This document shows, piece after piece, positions 1-7,252 of a stretch of DNA of 64,000 nucleotides; the stretch's first letter is position 1, and each line of letters starts with the position of its first letter. The position numbers and the translations under genes were made by a program. The notes under the pieces were generated by a model. It was not told the DNA's origin. It did not search any database and saw nothing but the letters and a program-made list of their open reading frames with translations. This DNA is from Actinoplanes subtropicus (GTDB taxonomy: Bacteria; Actinomycetota; Actinomycetes; Mycobacteriales; Micromonosporaceae): contig NZ_JOJL01000017.1 of assembly GCF_000721705.1 (NCBI RefSeq), positions 165,892-229,891 on the forward strand, in the 5' to 3' direction.

Positions 1-713
1 TCCTCTTCGACGACGAGCGCGCGATGGTCCGCATCGACATGAGCGAGTACGGCGAGAAGCACTCGGTCGCCCGGCTGGTCGGCGCCCCGCCCGGCTACGT
101 CGGCTACGAGGAGGGCGGGCAGCTCACCGAGGCGGTGCGGCGCCGGCCGTACAGCGTGGTGCTGCTCGACGAGGTGGAGAAGGCGCACCCGGACGTCTTC
201 GACGTGCTGCTGCAGGTGCTCGACGACGGGCGGCTCACCGACGGGCAGGGCCGTACGGTCGACTTCCGCAACGCGATCCTGGTGCTCACCTCGAACCTCG
301 GGTCGCAGGCGGCCGACTTCACGATGGGCGACGAGGAGCGGCGGGACGAGGTGCTGGCCGTGGTGCGGGCGCACTTCAAGCCCGAGTTCCTCAACCGGCT
401 GGACGACATCGTGGTGTTCCACGCGCTGACCAAGGCGGATCTCACGGCGATCGTGGACATCCAGCTCACCAGGTTGCGGACCAGGCTGGCCGAGCGGCGG
501 CTGCGGCTCGAGGTCACCCCGGCGGCGGTCGACTGGCTGGGGGAGCACGGGTACGACCCGATCTACGGGGCCCGGCCGCTGCGCCGGCTCGTGCAGTCCT
601 CGATCGGGGACCTGCTGGCCAAGGCGCTGCTCGCCGGCGAGATCCGGGACGGCGACACGGTGATCGTCGACCTCGGCGCCCACAAGGAGGGGCTCACGGT
701 CTCGCGCGCCTGA
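1..713 (+). CDS. clpB: ATP-dependent chaperone ClpB, C-terminal part (5' truncated by window)
   Basis: The reading frame is open from base 3, so the gene starts before the window. What remains is the second AAA+ module from just after its Walker [15 protein letters not shown] (Walker B), LTSNLGSQ (sensor 1), [15 protein letters not shown] (arginine finger region) and YGARPLRR (sensor 2), followed by the small C-terminal domain. ClpB is the Hsp100 disaggregase that threads aggregated proteins through a hexameric ring with DnaK. The absence of a C-terminal zinc or ClpP-loop motif and the DDIVVFHAL segment favour ClpB over ClpC/ClpA. A strong hairpin follows the stop, so transcription probably ends here. 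Confidence 0.93.
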   Translation, partial: LFDDERAMVRIDMSEYGEKHSVARLVGAPPGYVGYEEGGQLTEAVRRRPYSVVLLDEVEKAHPDVFDVLLQVLDDGRLTDGQGRTVDFRNAILVLTSNLGSQAADFTMGDEERRDEVLAVVRAHFKPEFLNRLDDIVVFHALTKADLTAIVDIQLTRLRTRLAERRLRLEVTPAAVDWLGEHGYDPIYGARPLRRLVQSSIGDLLAKALLAGEIRDGDTVIVDLGAHKEGLTVSRA

Positions 714-718
714 CGCGA

Positions 719-750
719 AACGGCCCCGGGTCTCCCCGGGGCCGCTTTCT
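719..750 (+). terminator. Intrinsic terminator after clpB
   Basis: A GC-rich inverted repeat (CGGCCCCGGG / CCCCGGGGCCG) lies a few bases after the clpB stop and is followed by a CTTTCTTG pyrimidine run. Confidence 0.75.
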
Positions 751-766
751 TGCTGCTGCGTCTTTC

Positions 767-952
767 TTACTGCTTCGTCTCTCGCTGGCGGTAGGCCTCC
801 GTCATGAGGACGTCGGTGACGTCGTGCTCACCCTCCTCCGACCAGATCCGGATGCCGTCGCGGTGCAGTTGGTATCGGACGTCTTTGAACCTGGTACGGG
901 TGTCGTCATGGTGAACGACGGTCAGGGTGTCGGCGTGCGGCATGGGACTCAC
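767..952 (-). CDS. Small conserved-looking hypothetical protein (61 aa)
   Basis: A 61-residue protein starting at GTG, with AAGGA four bases upstream. It reads as a compact beta-rich domain (LTVVHHDDTRTRFKDVRYQL ...) with no signal peptide or membrane segment. It converges on clpB with only the terminator between them. An internal ATG at 943 is an alternative start. Function unknown; the call rests on the good RBS and normal amino acid composition. Confidence 0.55.
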   Translation of the reverse strand: MSPMPHADTLTVVHHDDTRTRFKDVRYQLHRDGIRIWSEEGEHDVTDVLMTEAYRQRETKQ

Positions 953-1290
953 CGGTCCTTAACAGGTCTGGGGCGGCCGCGGTGTGGTCACGCGGCCTGC
1001 GTAATGGGTTGGGTGCCCGGATGCGGTCTGCCTCGGCCCCGGCTCTCCGTTGGCGGGGCGGGCGACTCCTGCGGGCAGGGGGCGACGCCGGAGGACTCTG
1101 CTGCTCGGCGCACGCCACGATGGGAAGTGTAGGGCTCTCGATCGCCTCGCGTAGCCCCTCAACCAGGCGACCTATTTCCGGATATTTCGGCCATCGTCGC
1201 CCGATGTTGCCATAACGTGCCGCCGCGCGCAGCGCGGTCGCGAATGTGGCGGAAGCTCGATACCGTGAGTGGATCAAGATAGGGGGAACA
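953..1290. other. Intergenic region, no gene seen
   Basis: About 340 bp between divergent genes. Frames here are short and Arg/Ala/Pro-rich, typical of shadows in GC-rich DNA. It should hold the promoters of both flanking genes, but no clear -10/-35 pair or operator was recognised. Confidence 0.4.
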
Positions 1291-2511
1291 GTGACCGTTC
1301 CGAGCTATGCGGCGCCCGGATACCCGGCGCCCGCCCCCAAGACGCGACCCGCGGTCGTGACGGTCGCGTCCTACCTGCTGTATCTGGTGGCGGCCTTCGA
1401 GGTGATCAACGCGATCCTCGTCTTCGCCACGCTGAGCAAGGTCAAGGACGCCATCAACGACCTGTACGCCAACACGGGGCTCAGCAACGAGGGCGGCACG
1501 GTCGTCGCGGTCGCCTACTCGGTCGGCGCCGTGATCAACGTGCTCTTCGCTGCCGGGTTCGTGATTCTCGGCCTGCTCGACGGCCGAGGCAAGAACGGGG
1601 CCCGCATCACCACCTGGGTGATCGGCGGCATCTCGCTCTGCTGCGTCGGGGCGGGACTGGGCAGCGGCGCGCTGACCGGGTCGCTGGAGAACGGCTCGGG
1701 CAACCGGGCCGGGCCGACTCAGGCGGAGATCCAGTCGCGGCTGGCCGACGCGCTGCCGTCCTGGTACACCGCGGTGACCACGACGATCACGGTGCTCACG
1801 CTGATCGCCATCCTGGGCACGATCATCCTGCTGGCGCTGCCGGCCTCCAACGACTTCTTCCGGAAGCCGGCGGCGGGCTGGGAGGGAGCGGTGTCCTATC
1901 CGGGGTATCCGGCTCCGGGCCAGCCCGGGTATCCGGCTCAGCCCGGGTATCCAGCGCAACCAGGGTATCCAGCGCAACCAGGGTATCCGGCTCAGTCCGG
2001 GTATCCGGCCCAGCAGCCTGGATATCCGGCTCAGCAGCCGGGTCAGCAGCCGGGGTATCCGGCGTATGGGCAACCCAACCCGTATGGGCCGCAGGGACAG
2101 CCGGGGCAGCCGGCTCCCGGGTTGCCGCCCTATCCGGGTCAGCCGACTTCCGGCCAACCGGCGCCGGGCCAGCCTCCTTATCCCGGGTCGCCGGCCGAGC
2201 CGCCGACCACGCAGCTGGCCCCGGGCCAGTTGCCGTCGTATCCCGGGGCGGCCGATCCTACGACCAGTCTCGCGCCGGGGCAGGACCCGTCCGCTGAGCC
2301 GACGACCTACTTCCCGCCGGCGCAGCCGCCCTCCGAGCCCGCTCCGAGCCAGCCCCCGTCCGGGGACGAGACCACGTACCTCGCTCCGGAGCAGCCGTCC
2401 GCCGGCGACCCGACGACTCAGCTGTCGCCCGGGTCGGCGGATCCGACCACCAAGCTGACTCCCGGTCAAACTCCTCCCGACGAGGAGCGACCGCCGGCCA
2501 ACCCGGCCTGA
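1291..2511 (+). CDS. Four-helix membrane protein with long PGYPAQ repeat tail
   Basis: Start chosen at GTG with AGGGGGA just upstream; the frame is open further up but without an RBS. Residues about 20-190 hold four hydrophobic segments ([66 protein letters not shown]). From about residue 205 the protein is a low-complexity, presumably cytoplasmic tail, first tandem PGYPAQ units and then Pro/Gln/Thr-rich text. This architecture is common in actinobacterial envelope proteins, but no enzymatic domain is visible. The next gene is a paralogue with the same plan, so the pair probably arose by duplication. Function unknown. Confidence 0.8.
   Translation: MTVPSYAAPGYPAPAPKTRPAVVTVASYLLYLVAAFEVINAILVFATLSKVKDAINDLYANTGLSNEGGTVVAVAYSVGAVINVLFAAGFVILGLLDGRGKNGARITTWVIGGISLCCVGAGLGSGALTGSLENGSGNRAGPTQAEIQSRLADALPSWYTAVTTTITVLTLIAILGTIILLALPASNDFFRKPAAGWEGAVSYPGYPAPGQPGYPAQPGYPAQPGYPAQPGYPAQSGYPAQQPGYPAQQPGQQPGYPAYGQPNPYGPQGQPGQPAPGLPPYPGQPTSGQPAPGQPPYPGSPAEPPTTQLAPGQLPSYPGAADPTTSLAPGQDPSAEPTTYFPPAQPPSEPAPSQPPSGDETTYLAPEQPSAGDPTTQLSPGSADPTTKLTPGQTPPDEERPPANPA
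1907..2070 (+). repeat. Coding tandem repeat for PGYPAQ units
   Basis: Repeats of roughly 18-21 bases (core GGGTATCCGGCTCAGCC with variants) encode consecutive P-G-Y-P-A-Q units in the tail of the membrane protein. Some adjacent copies are identical, suggesting recent slippage or unequal exchange. Confidence 0.8.
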
Positions 2512-2526
2512 CCTGCTCGGCCTCGC

Positions 2527-2553
2527 GCCCCGCCCGCTTGATGAGGGCGGGGC
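2527..2553 (+). terminator. Putative terminator after the PGYPAQ protein gene
   Basis: Perfect nine-base stem GCCCCGCCC / GGGCGGGGC with a nine-base loop. No T-run follows. Confidence 0.5.
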
Positions 2554-2640
2554 GTCGCCGTGTCGGAGGGCGGGTTCCCCCGCGATCAGGCGGCGGCGCG
2601 GGTAGGTTCGGGCGCAACGGACCACCTTGGGGAGTCGTCG

Positions 2641-4284
2641 ATGTCGTACCCAACCATGCCGCCGCCAGCCATGTCGCCGGCCGTCGCACCGGCCTCACCC
2701 GCCGGCCGGCCGCCGGTCGTGTCGGTCGCTGCCGTCCTGCTCTGGGTGATGGCGGCGGCCGGGCTGATCTATGCGATCACGACGATCGCCGTGGTGCCGG
2801 GCACGGTCAGCCGCTTCCGGGCCGCCATCGATGCGACGTCGGGCTCGTTCGAGCAGCTCTCCGGCCCCAACCCGGACACCTACGTCGCCGTCGTCTGGCT
2901 CGGCGCGGCGGTCGCGCTGGCGATCGGGGTGATCCTGTTCGCTCTCTACGTGGTGCTCGGCCTCGCCCTGCGCCGGGGCAGCAACACCGCCCGCGTCACG
3001 ACCCTCGTCTTCTGCGGCCTCGGCGCGCTGACCGGGGCGGCTGCCCTGATCACGGTGGCCGCGGAGCGGGGCGGCGAGACGTCACCCTGGTCGGTCGGCC
3101 AACAGCTTTCCCGGGCCTACCCGAGTGGCTGGCTCGGCGTGAACGTCACCCTCGCCGTGGCACAAATCCTTGCGTACGGGCTGGTAGCGATCCTGATTTT
3201 GGCCGCCCCCAAGGTCTTCTTCCGTCGGGCCGCGCCCCCGGAGGCGCCGTTCAGCGCCCTCCCGCAGTACGGCAGCACCAACCCCGCGGCCCCGGGCTAC
3301 GGCCCGGCCCCCGGCTACCCGGCCATCTCCGGCTACCCCCAGCCCGCGCCGGCCGCCGGCTACGGTCCCACGCCCGTCTTCGGCCAGCCCGGAGCCCCCG
3401 ACCCGAACGTCTTCGGCCCCGCCTCAGCCCCGCCCGCTTTGGGCGGATATGCCCCCGCGTCGGCCCCGCCGGCCGCCTCGGCCCCGCCCGCGCCGGGTTT
3501 CGCGGGGCCGGCCTCCGCGCCAGCCGCCCCGGGCCCAGGCCCCTACCCGCCCGCACCGGGTGCCGTGCCTTACCCGCCGGTGCCAGGCGCTACGCCCTAC
3601 CCGCCCGGGCCGGGTGCCGTCTTCTATCCGCCGCCTCCTGGCACCGGTCCATACCCGCCGGCGCCGCCCTACGGTCAGCCGCCTGCTGCTGCCGGGCAGG
3701 GTGTGATGCCGCCGGCCTACGGCTACTATGGCCCGCCCACGGCACCGCCGCCGGCCGGTTATGGCCCGCCTGCCTACGGCCCCGGTTACCCGGTGGCGCC
3801 GCCCGGCCACGAGGCGCACTCGGATTGGGCCCGGCCGGCGGCACCCACCCCCCAGATCCAGGGCGCCCCGGCGGCTGAGAGCGCCCCGGCGGCTGAGAGC
3901 GCCCCGGCGGCTGAGAGCGCCCCGGCGGCTCAGAGCATCGCCCGAGCGGCCGAGAGTGGCGTGACGGCGACTGAGAGCGATCCTGCGGCTCAGGGCGGCC
4001 CACCGATGGCGGAGAGCGAGTTAGCGGCTGAGAGCGGCCCACAAGGGCCTGGGATCGCCCCGCCGGCGGCGACGAGCGAAGCCGCGGCCCAACCCGCAGC
4101 CGATGCCGAGACGCCGAAGCCGGGCGGCAACTCGCCCTTCGCGCGCCCCGCCGGATTGGCCGACGACCGGTCGTTCGCTCCGCCGGGTGACACTGGGCCG
4201 GGCGAACCCCCGAACCAGACCCCCGATCCGGCCCGCCCCACCCCCGCCGGGGACGAAGATTTCTGGGCTCGGCCGACGGAGTAA
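2641..4284 (+). CDS. Paralogous four-helix membrane protein with Pro/Ala/Gly/Tyr-rich tail
   Basis: Start at ATG with TTGGGGAG six bases upstream. The N-terminal 200 residues show four membrane segments (VVSVAAVLLWVMAAAGLIYA; YVAVVWLGAAVALAIGVILF; TTLVFCGLGALTGAAALITV; LAVAQILAYGLVAILILA) in the same layout as the upstream gene. The tail of about 340 residues contains PPAPG/YPP units and four near-identical ESAPAA repeats, and ends in an acidic segment with EDFWARP. No catalytic motif was recognised. Same direction as its paralogue with a hairpin between them, so co-transcription is uncertain. Confidence 0.8.
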   Translation: MSYPTMPPPAMSPAVAPASPAGRPPVVSVAAVLLWVMAAAGLIYAITTIAVVPGTVSRFRAAIDATSGSFEQLSGPNPDTYVAVVWLGAAVALAIGVILFALYVVLGLALRRGSNTARVTTLVFCGLGALTGAAALITVAAERGGETSPWSVGQQLSRAYPSGWLGVNVTLAVAQILAYGLVAILILAAPKVFFRRAAPPEAPFSALPQYGSTNPAAPGYGPAPGYPAISGYPQPAPAAGYGPTPVFGQPGAPDPNVFGPASAPPALGGYAPASAPPAASAPPAPGFAGPASAPAAPGPGPYPPAPGAVPYPPVPGATPYPPGPGAVFYPPPPGTGPYPPAPPYGQPPAAAGQGVMPPAYGYYGPPTAPPPAGYGPPAYGPGYPVAPPGHEAHSDWARPAAPTPQIQGAPAAESAPAAESAPAAESAPAAQSIARAAESGVTATESDPAAQGGPPMAESELAAESGPQGPGIAPPAATSEAAAQPAADAETPKPGGNSPFARPAGLADDRSFAPPGDTGPGEPPNQTPDPARPTPAGDEDFWARPTE

Positions 4285-4664
4285 CTGCTCACGGGGTGTC
4301 TCGCATCGACCGCCATGGGTCACCCGAACGGGTAGCTTTGGCTGCGACCGACGTCACCCCATCGGCTGTCCGGGTAGTTCTTACCCATCCGGTCGGAGGG
4401 TGTTTTTCGCTGGATGGGTAAACGCCGATCGGGCGATTCACAGCACCCTCTCAGCGCCACGACCGGGTGATCTGTCGCCTCGCCGACCTGTGACGCGGGA
4501 CATAGGAGCTTTGAGCTGCATCGATGGTTCCGGGAACGGGCGAAAGGGACCAGGGTAACAGTTAGGTTTATTTTCAGATTCACCCAGAGCTGTGTGTCAA
4601 TAGTCGCGTTCCGCCCCGGCGGGGCGAAAGGTGCCTGTTTCGTTCCAGCCAGTACGCTCGATGG
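4285..4664. other. Intergenic region with a 10-bp inverted repeat
   Basis: No gene seen. TTACCCATCC at 4381-4390 is perfectly mirrored by GGATGGGTAA at 4412-4421 (21-base spacer). A further small hairpin, GCCCCG around GGCGGGGC, lies near 4613-4626. The sequence is less GC-rich than its surroundings, as expected for a promoter region. Confidence 0.5.
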
Positions 4665-5036
4665 ATGGAAGCACGCCACGACCTGCGTAAATTCATCACT
4701 GAATTGTCCGTCGCGGAGCGTGGCGCCGTGCTTTCATCGGGTCGTGAAGTTCTCGTGCCGAGCCGCCTCGGCCGAGAGATCGCGCAGCGTGGCGGGATGA
4801 CAACGGCGAGGTTGGTGCGGACCTCGCCAAAAACGGATCAGCGACCCGAAACCGATCGACGAATTGACAATGTGGGGCACCTCACCCTGGGGGCGGGGAT
4901 CGAGAGCTCGACACGCACGGGCAGCGACCAGACGGCGGCTGAGGCGTTGCAGGAGGCAGAGACCGACTTCGGGACATGCCTAAAGGTCGTTCGAGAGTTC
5001 GGGTTGTCGGCCCTCCTCGATCGACCGACAAGGTGA
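4665..5036 (+). CDS. Hypothetical protein, weakly supported
   Basis: A 123-codon frame beginning MEARHDLRKFITELSVAERG, with mixed but plausible codon use in the first half and a Thr/Arg-rich, less protein-like second half. No clear RBS. No family recognised. It could be a real small regulatory protein or a chance frame; it lies in an otherwise empty stretch. Confidence 0.3.
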   Translation: MEARHDLRKFITELSVAERGAVLSSGREVLVPSRLGREIAQRGGMTTARLVRTSPKTDQRPETDRRIDNVGHLTLGAGIESSTRTGSDQTAAEALQEAETDFGTCLKVVREFGLSALLDRPTR

Positions 5037-5075
5037 TCGAGATCGGCCTTCTGGCCTGAAAGTCAGCCGGTTCGT

Positions 5076-5093
5076 TCCTGCGTACATGCAGGA
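5076..5093. promoter_or_regulatory. 18-bp dyad, candidate operator of the adjacent ArsR-type regulator
   Basis: TCCTGCGTACATGCAGGA has perfect six-base arms (TCCTGC/GCAGGA) and lies 30-40 bp before the regulator's start codon, where autoregulating ArsR repressors usually bind. No other dyad of this quality is nearby. Confidence 0.5.
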
Positions 5094-5125
5094 GAATCGA
5101 TGCAGTTGGTGGAAGGATGGAGATC

Positions 5126-5494
5126 GTGGGAACTGCGTTGGCGGAAATGACAATGCCTCAGATCTCGCCGCTTGCCGGCGAGCCAATTGAACGTGCCGAC
5201 GCCGAGCGGCTGGCGGGAGTGCTCAAGGCACTCGCCGACCCGGCGCGGCTGCGGCTGCTGAGCCTCATCCAGTCCGCAACGGACGGCGAGGCGTGCGTCT
5301 GCGACCTGACGGCCCCCCTGGGCCTCTCGCAGCCGACCGTGAGCCACCACCTGCGGATTCTGACCGAGGCCGGCCTCCTGGAGCGGGAGAAGCGCGGCGT
5401 GTGGGCGTACTACCGCCTCGTGCCGACGGCGATCGCGACAATCGCCGATCTGCTGACCCCGCCGCGTAAGCGGGCTACCAAGAAGGCCCGCTGA
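5126..5494 (+). CDS. ArsR/SmtB-family metal-responsive repressor
   Basis: About 122 residues of winged helix-turn-helix. After LKALADPARLRLLSLI comes EACVCDL, the alpha-3 CxC metal-thiolate motif (ELCVCDL in ArsR itself), then recognition helix SQPTVSHHLRIL and wing GLLEREKRGVWAYY. This predicts sensing of arsenite, antimonite or a similar soft metal, with de-repression when the cysteines are occupied. GTG 5126 is preferred because GGAAGG (5111-5116) sits nine bases before it; ATG 5117 abuts that sequence and ATG 5147 is a third option. No efflux pump or arsenate reductase is adjacent, so the regulon is not evident. The C-terminus is Lys/Arg-rich. Confidence 0.88.
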   Translation: MGTALAEMTMPQISPLAGEPIERADAERLAGVLKALADPARLRLLSLIQSATDGEACVCDLTAPLGLSQPTVSHHLRILTEAGLLEREKRGVWAYYRLVPTAIATIADLLTPPRKRATKKAR

Positions 5495-5597
5495 CAGCTC
5501 AGAGCAGCGGATACGCCTGGCGTCACCGTCATGGGGGCGTGACGCCAGGCTGAAGTCCTCGCCCCTCCAGTCCACCCCCGGACCCGAGGAGTCACGG

Positions 5598-6272
5598 ATG
5601 AACTACGTTCCGGGTGATCTGCGCGATCAGCTCGCGCACGTGGGCTACGACGTGGTCCAGTCCGGCCTGGTCGTCGGATCGGGCGGCAACCTGTCCGCCC
5701 GGATACCGGACGAGGACGCGATCTGGGTCACCGCGAGCGGTTCCTGGCTCGACCGGCTCAGCCGGGGCACGTTCGCCCCGGTCCGGATCGTCGACGGCGA
5801 ACCGGCGACGGTCGGTGCCCTGCCGCCGGCGCGCGTCGAGCCGACCAGCGAGCTCGCCCTGCACCTGGCGTTGTATCGGGCCCGTCCCGACGTCAACGCC
5901 GTCGTTCACCTGCACCCGCAGACGGCCCTGCTGCTCGACGCGCTCGGCGAGCACATCCGGATCGTCACCACCGACCACGCCTTCTACCTGCGGCGGGTCT
6001 CCACGGTGCCGTTCCGGCTGCCCGGCGGCCCCGAGGTCGCGGCGCTGACCGCGGCGATGGCCGCCGACGGCACGGACTGCCTGGTGCTCAGCCATCACGG
6101 CTGTGTGGTGATGGGCGATTCGGTGGAGCTGGCCCACAAGCGGGCCCGCAACCTGGAAGAGGCCGCCCAGCTGACCTACCGCGCGCTGGCCGCGGGCCGG
6201 CTGGAGAACCTGCGCGACTGCCCCGAGGAGTTCCTCGACCGGCTGTCCGGGTCGGCTGCGGTCTCCGTCTGA
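5598..6272 (+). CDS. Class II aldolase/adducin-family protein
   Basis: 224 residues, the usual length of fuculose/ribulose-phosphate aldolase family members. GSGGNLSAR near residue 30 is the substrate phosphate loop, SELALHL carries the catalytic Glu position, AVVHLHPQ supplies two zinc-ligand histidines and LSHHGCVVMG the third. Family members are zinc enzymes that cleave or isomerise sugar phosphates in the cytoplasm. The substrate cannot be told from sequence; L-fuculose-1-phosphate aldolase and methylthioribulose dehydratase are the main relatives. GAGGAG lies nine bases upstream of the ATG. Not clearly in an operon with the ArsR gene (103 bp gap). Confidence 0.85.
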   Translation: MNYVPGDLRDQLAHVGYDVVQSGLVVGSGGNLSARIPDEDAIWVTASGSWLDRLSRGTFAPVRIVDGEPATVGALPPARVEPTSELALHLALYRARPDVNAVVHLHPQTALLLDALGEHIRIVTTDHAFYLRRVSTVPFRLPGGPEVAALTAAMAADGTDCLVLSHHGCVVMGDSVELAHKRARNLEEAAQLTYRALAAGRLENLRDCPEEFLDRLSGSAAVSV

Positions 6273-6280
6273 CCTCAAAA

Positions 6281-6328
6281 CGCAACACCTGAGCTCAGAA
6301 CGCAACACCTGAGCTCAGAACGCAACAC
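6281..6328 (+). repeat. 20-bp tandem direct repeat
   Basis: CGCAACACCTGAGCTCAGAA occurs twice back to back (6281-6300, 6301-6320) and a third partial copy (CGCAACAC) runs into the terminator stem. Each unit contains the internal palindrome CTGAGCTCAG. Confidence 0.9.
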
Positions 6329-6353
6329 GCCGGCGGGTCCGACCCGCCGGCGT
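6327..6353. terminator. Terminator hairpin between convergent aldolase and dedA
   Basis: A near-perfect 11-13 bp stem (ACGCCGGCGGGTC / GACCCGCCGGCGT) lies between two convergent genes and can serve both directions. Confidence 0.7.
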
Positions 6354-6372
6354 GAAAGTACGAGTAACGGCG

Positions 6373-7191
6373 TCAGTGCCGGCGGTGCGACCGCGGCGTA
6401 CGTGGCTGCTCGTCTTCCTCGTCCTCGGTGATCGAGTCGACGATGCCCGCGATGCTCGACGCGGCCACCACGCCGATCGCGGCCGCCGCATCCGGGTCGC
6501 CGGAGTCGCCCGCCTTCTTCTTGTGCCGCCGCTCGCGGAGAATCTCGATCAGGATCGGCAGCACCGAGATCAGCACGATCAGGGCGACCACCGGCAGGAT
6601 GTAGTGGTCGATCTTGTCGCCGATGGCGTTGTAGATCTGCTGGGCGAGCGCGTGCCCAATGATCAGGATGCCGTCGACCCAGAGGACGGCGCCGACCACG
6701 TTCCACATGAAGAACTGGCGGGCGGGCATGCCCAGGGTGCCGGCCACCGGGTTGAGGAACGTGCGGACGATCGGGATGAAGCGGGCGAGCACCACGGCCT
6801 TGGCCGGGCCGAACTTCTCGAAGTAATACTCCGCCTTCTCCACGTACTCCTTCTTGAAGAGCCGGGAGTCGGGCTTGTCGAACATCCGCCGGCCGAAGCG
6901 CGCGCCGAGCCAGTGGCCCAGCTGGGCACCGATGATCGCGGCGATCGGCGCGAGGATCAGCAGGCCGGCGAACGAGACCCGGCTGTTCGCCCCGAAAATC
7001 GAGTCGGCCACCGGTGAGGACGCCACGCCGGCCAGGAACAGCAGCGAGTCGCCGGGGAAGAAGAACCCGACCAGCAGGCCGGTCTCGGCGAACATGATCG
7101 CCACAACACCGATGAGCCCGAAGGTGTGAATCAGGTCCTGCGGGCTCAACGGGTTGAAGGCGAGTTGCTCGGTCAGCGCACGGAGGTCCAC
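6373..7191 (-). CDS. DedA-family (VTT domain) membrane protein
   Basis: 272 residues with the DedA signature: E-T-G-L-L-V-G-F-F-F-P-G-D early, then GARFGRR, and the re-entrant FIPIVRTFLNPVAGTLGMP segment followed by two membrane helices. DedA proteins are membrane phospholipid or lipid-carrier flippase-like transporters important for envelope homeostasis. The extra C-terminal tail is charged (Arg/Lys, then an Asp/Glu stretch ending in EDEEDEQPRTPRSHRRH). The start is GTG without a strong RBS. It runs the same way as pnkp, 61 bp downstream of it. Confidence 0.9.
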   Translation of the reverse strand: MDLRALTEQLAFNPLSPQDLIHTFGLIGVVAIMFAETGLLVGFFFPGDSLLFLAGVASSPVADSIFGANSRVSFAGLLILAPIAAIIGAQLGHWLGARFGRRMFDKPDSRLFKKEYVEKAEYYFEKFGPAKAVVLARFIPIVRTFLNPVAGTLGMPARQFFMWNVVGAVLWVDGILIIGHALAQQIYNAIGDKIDHYILPVVALIVLISVLPILIEILRERRHKKKAGDSGDPDAAAAIGVVAASSIAGIVDSITEDEEDEQPRTPRSHRRH

Positions 7192-7252
7192 GAGAAACGA
7201 GGGTACCGGCCGCTGGGTAGCCGGACCCTGTGCGAATCCTGTGGAATACCTT

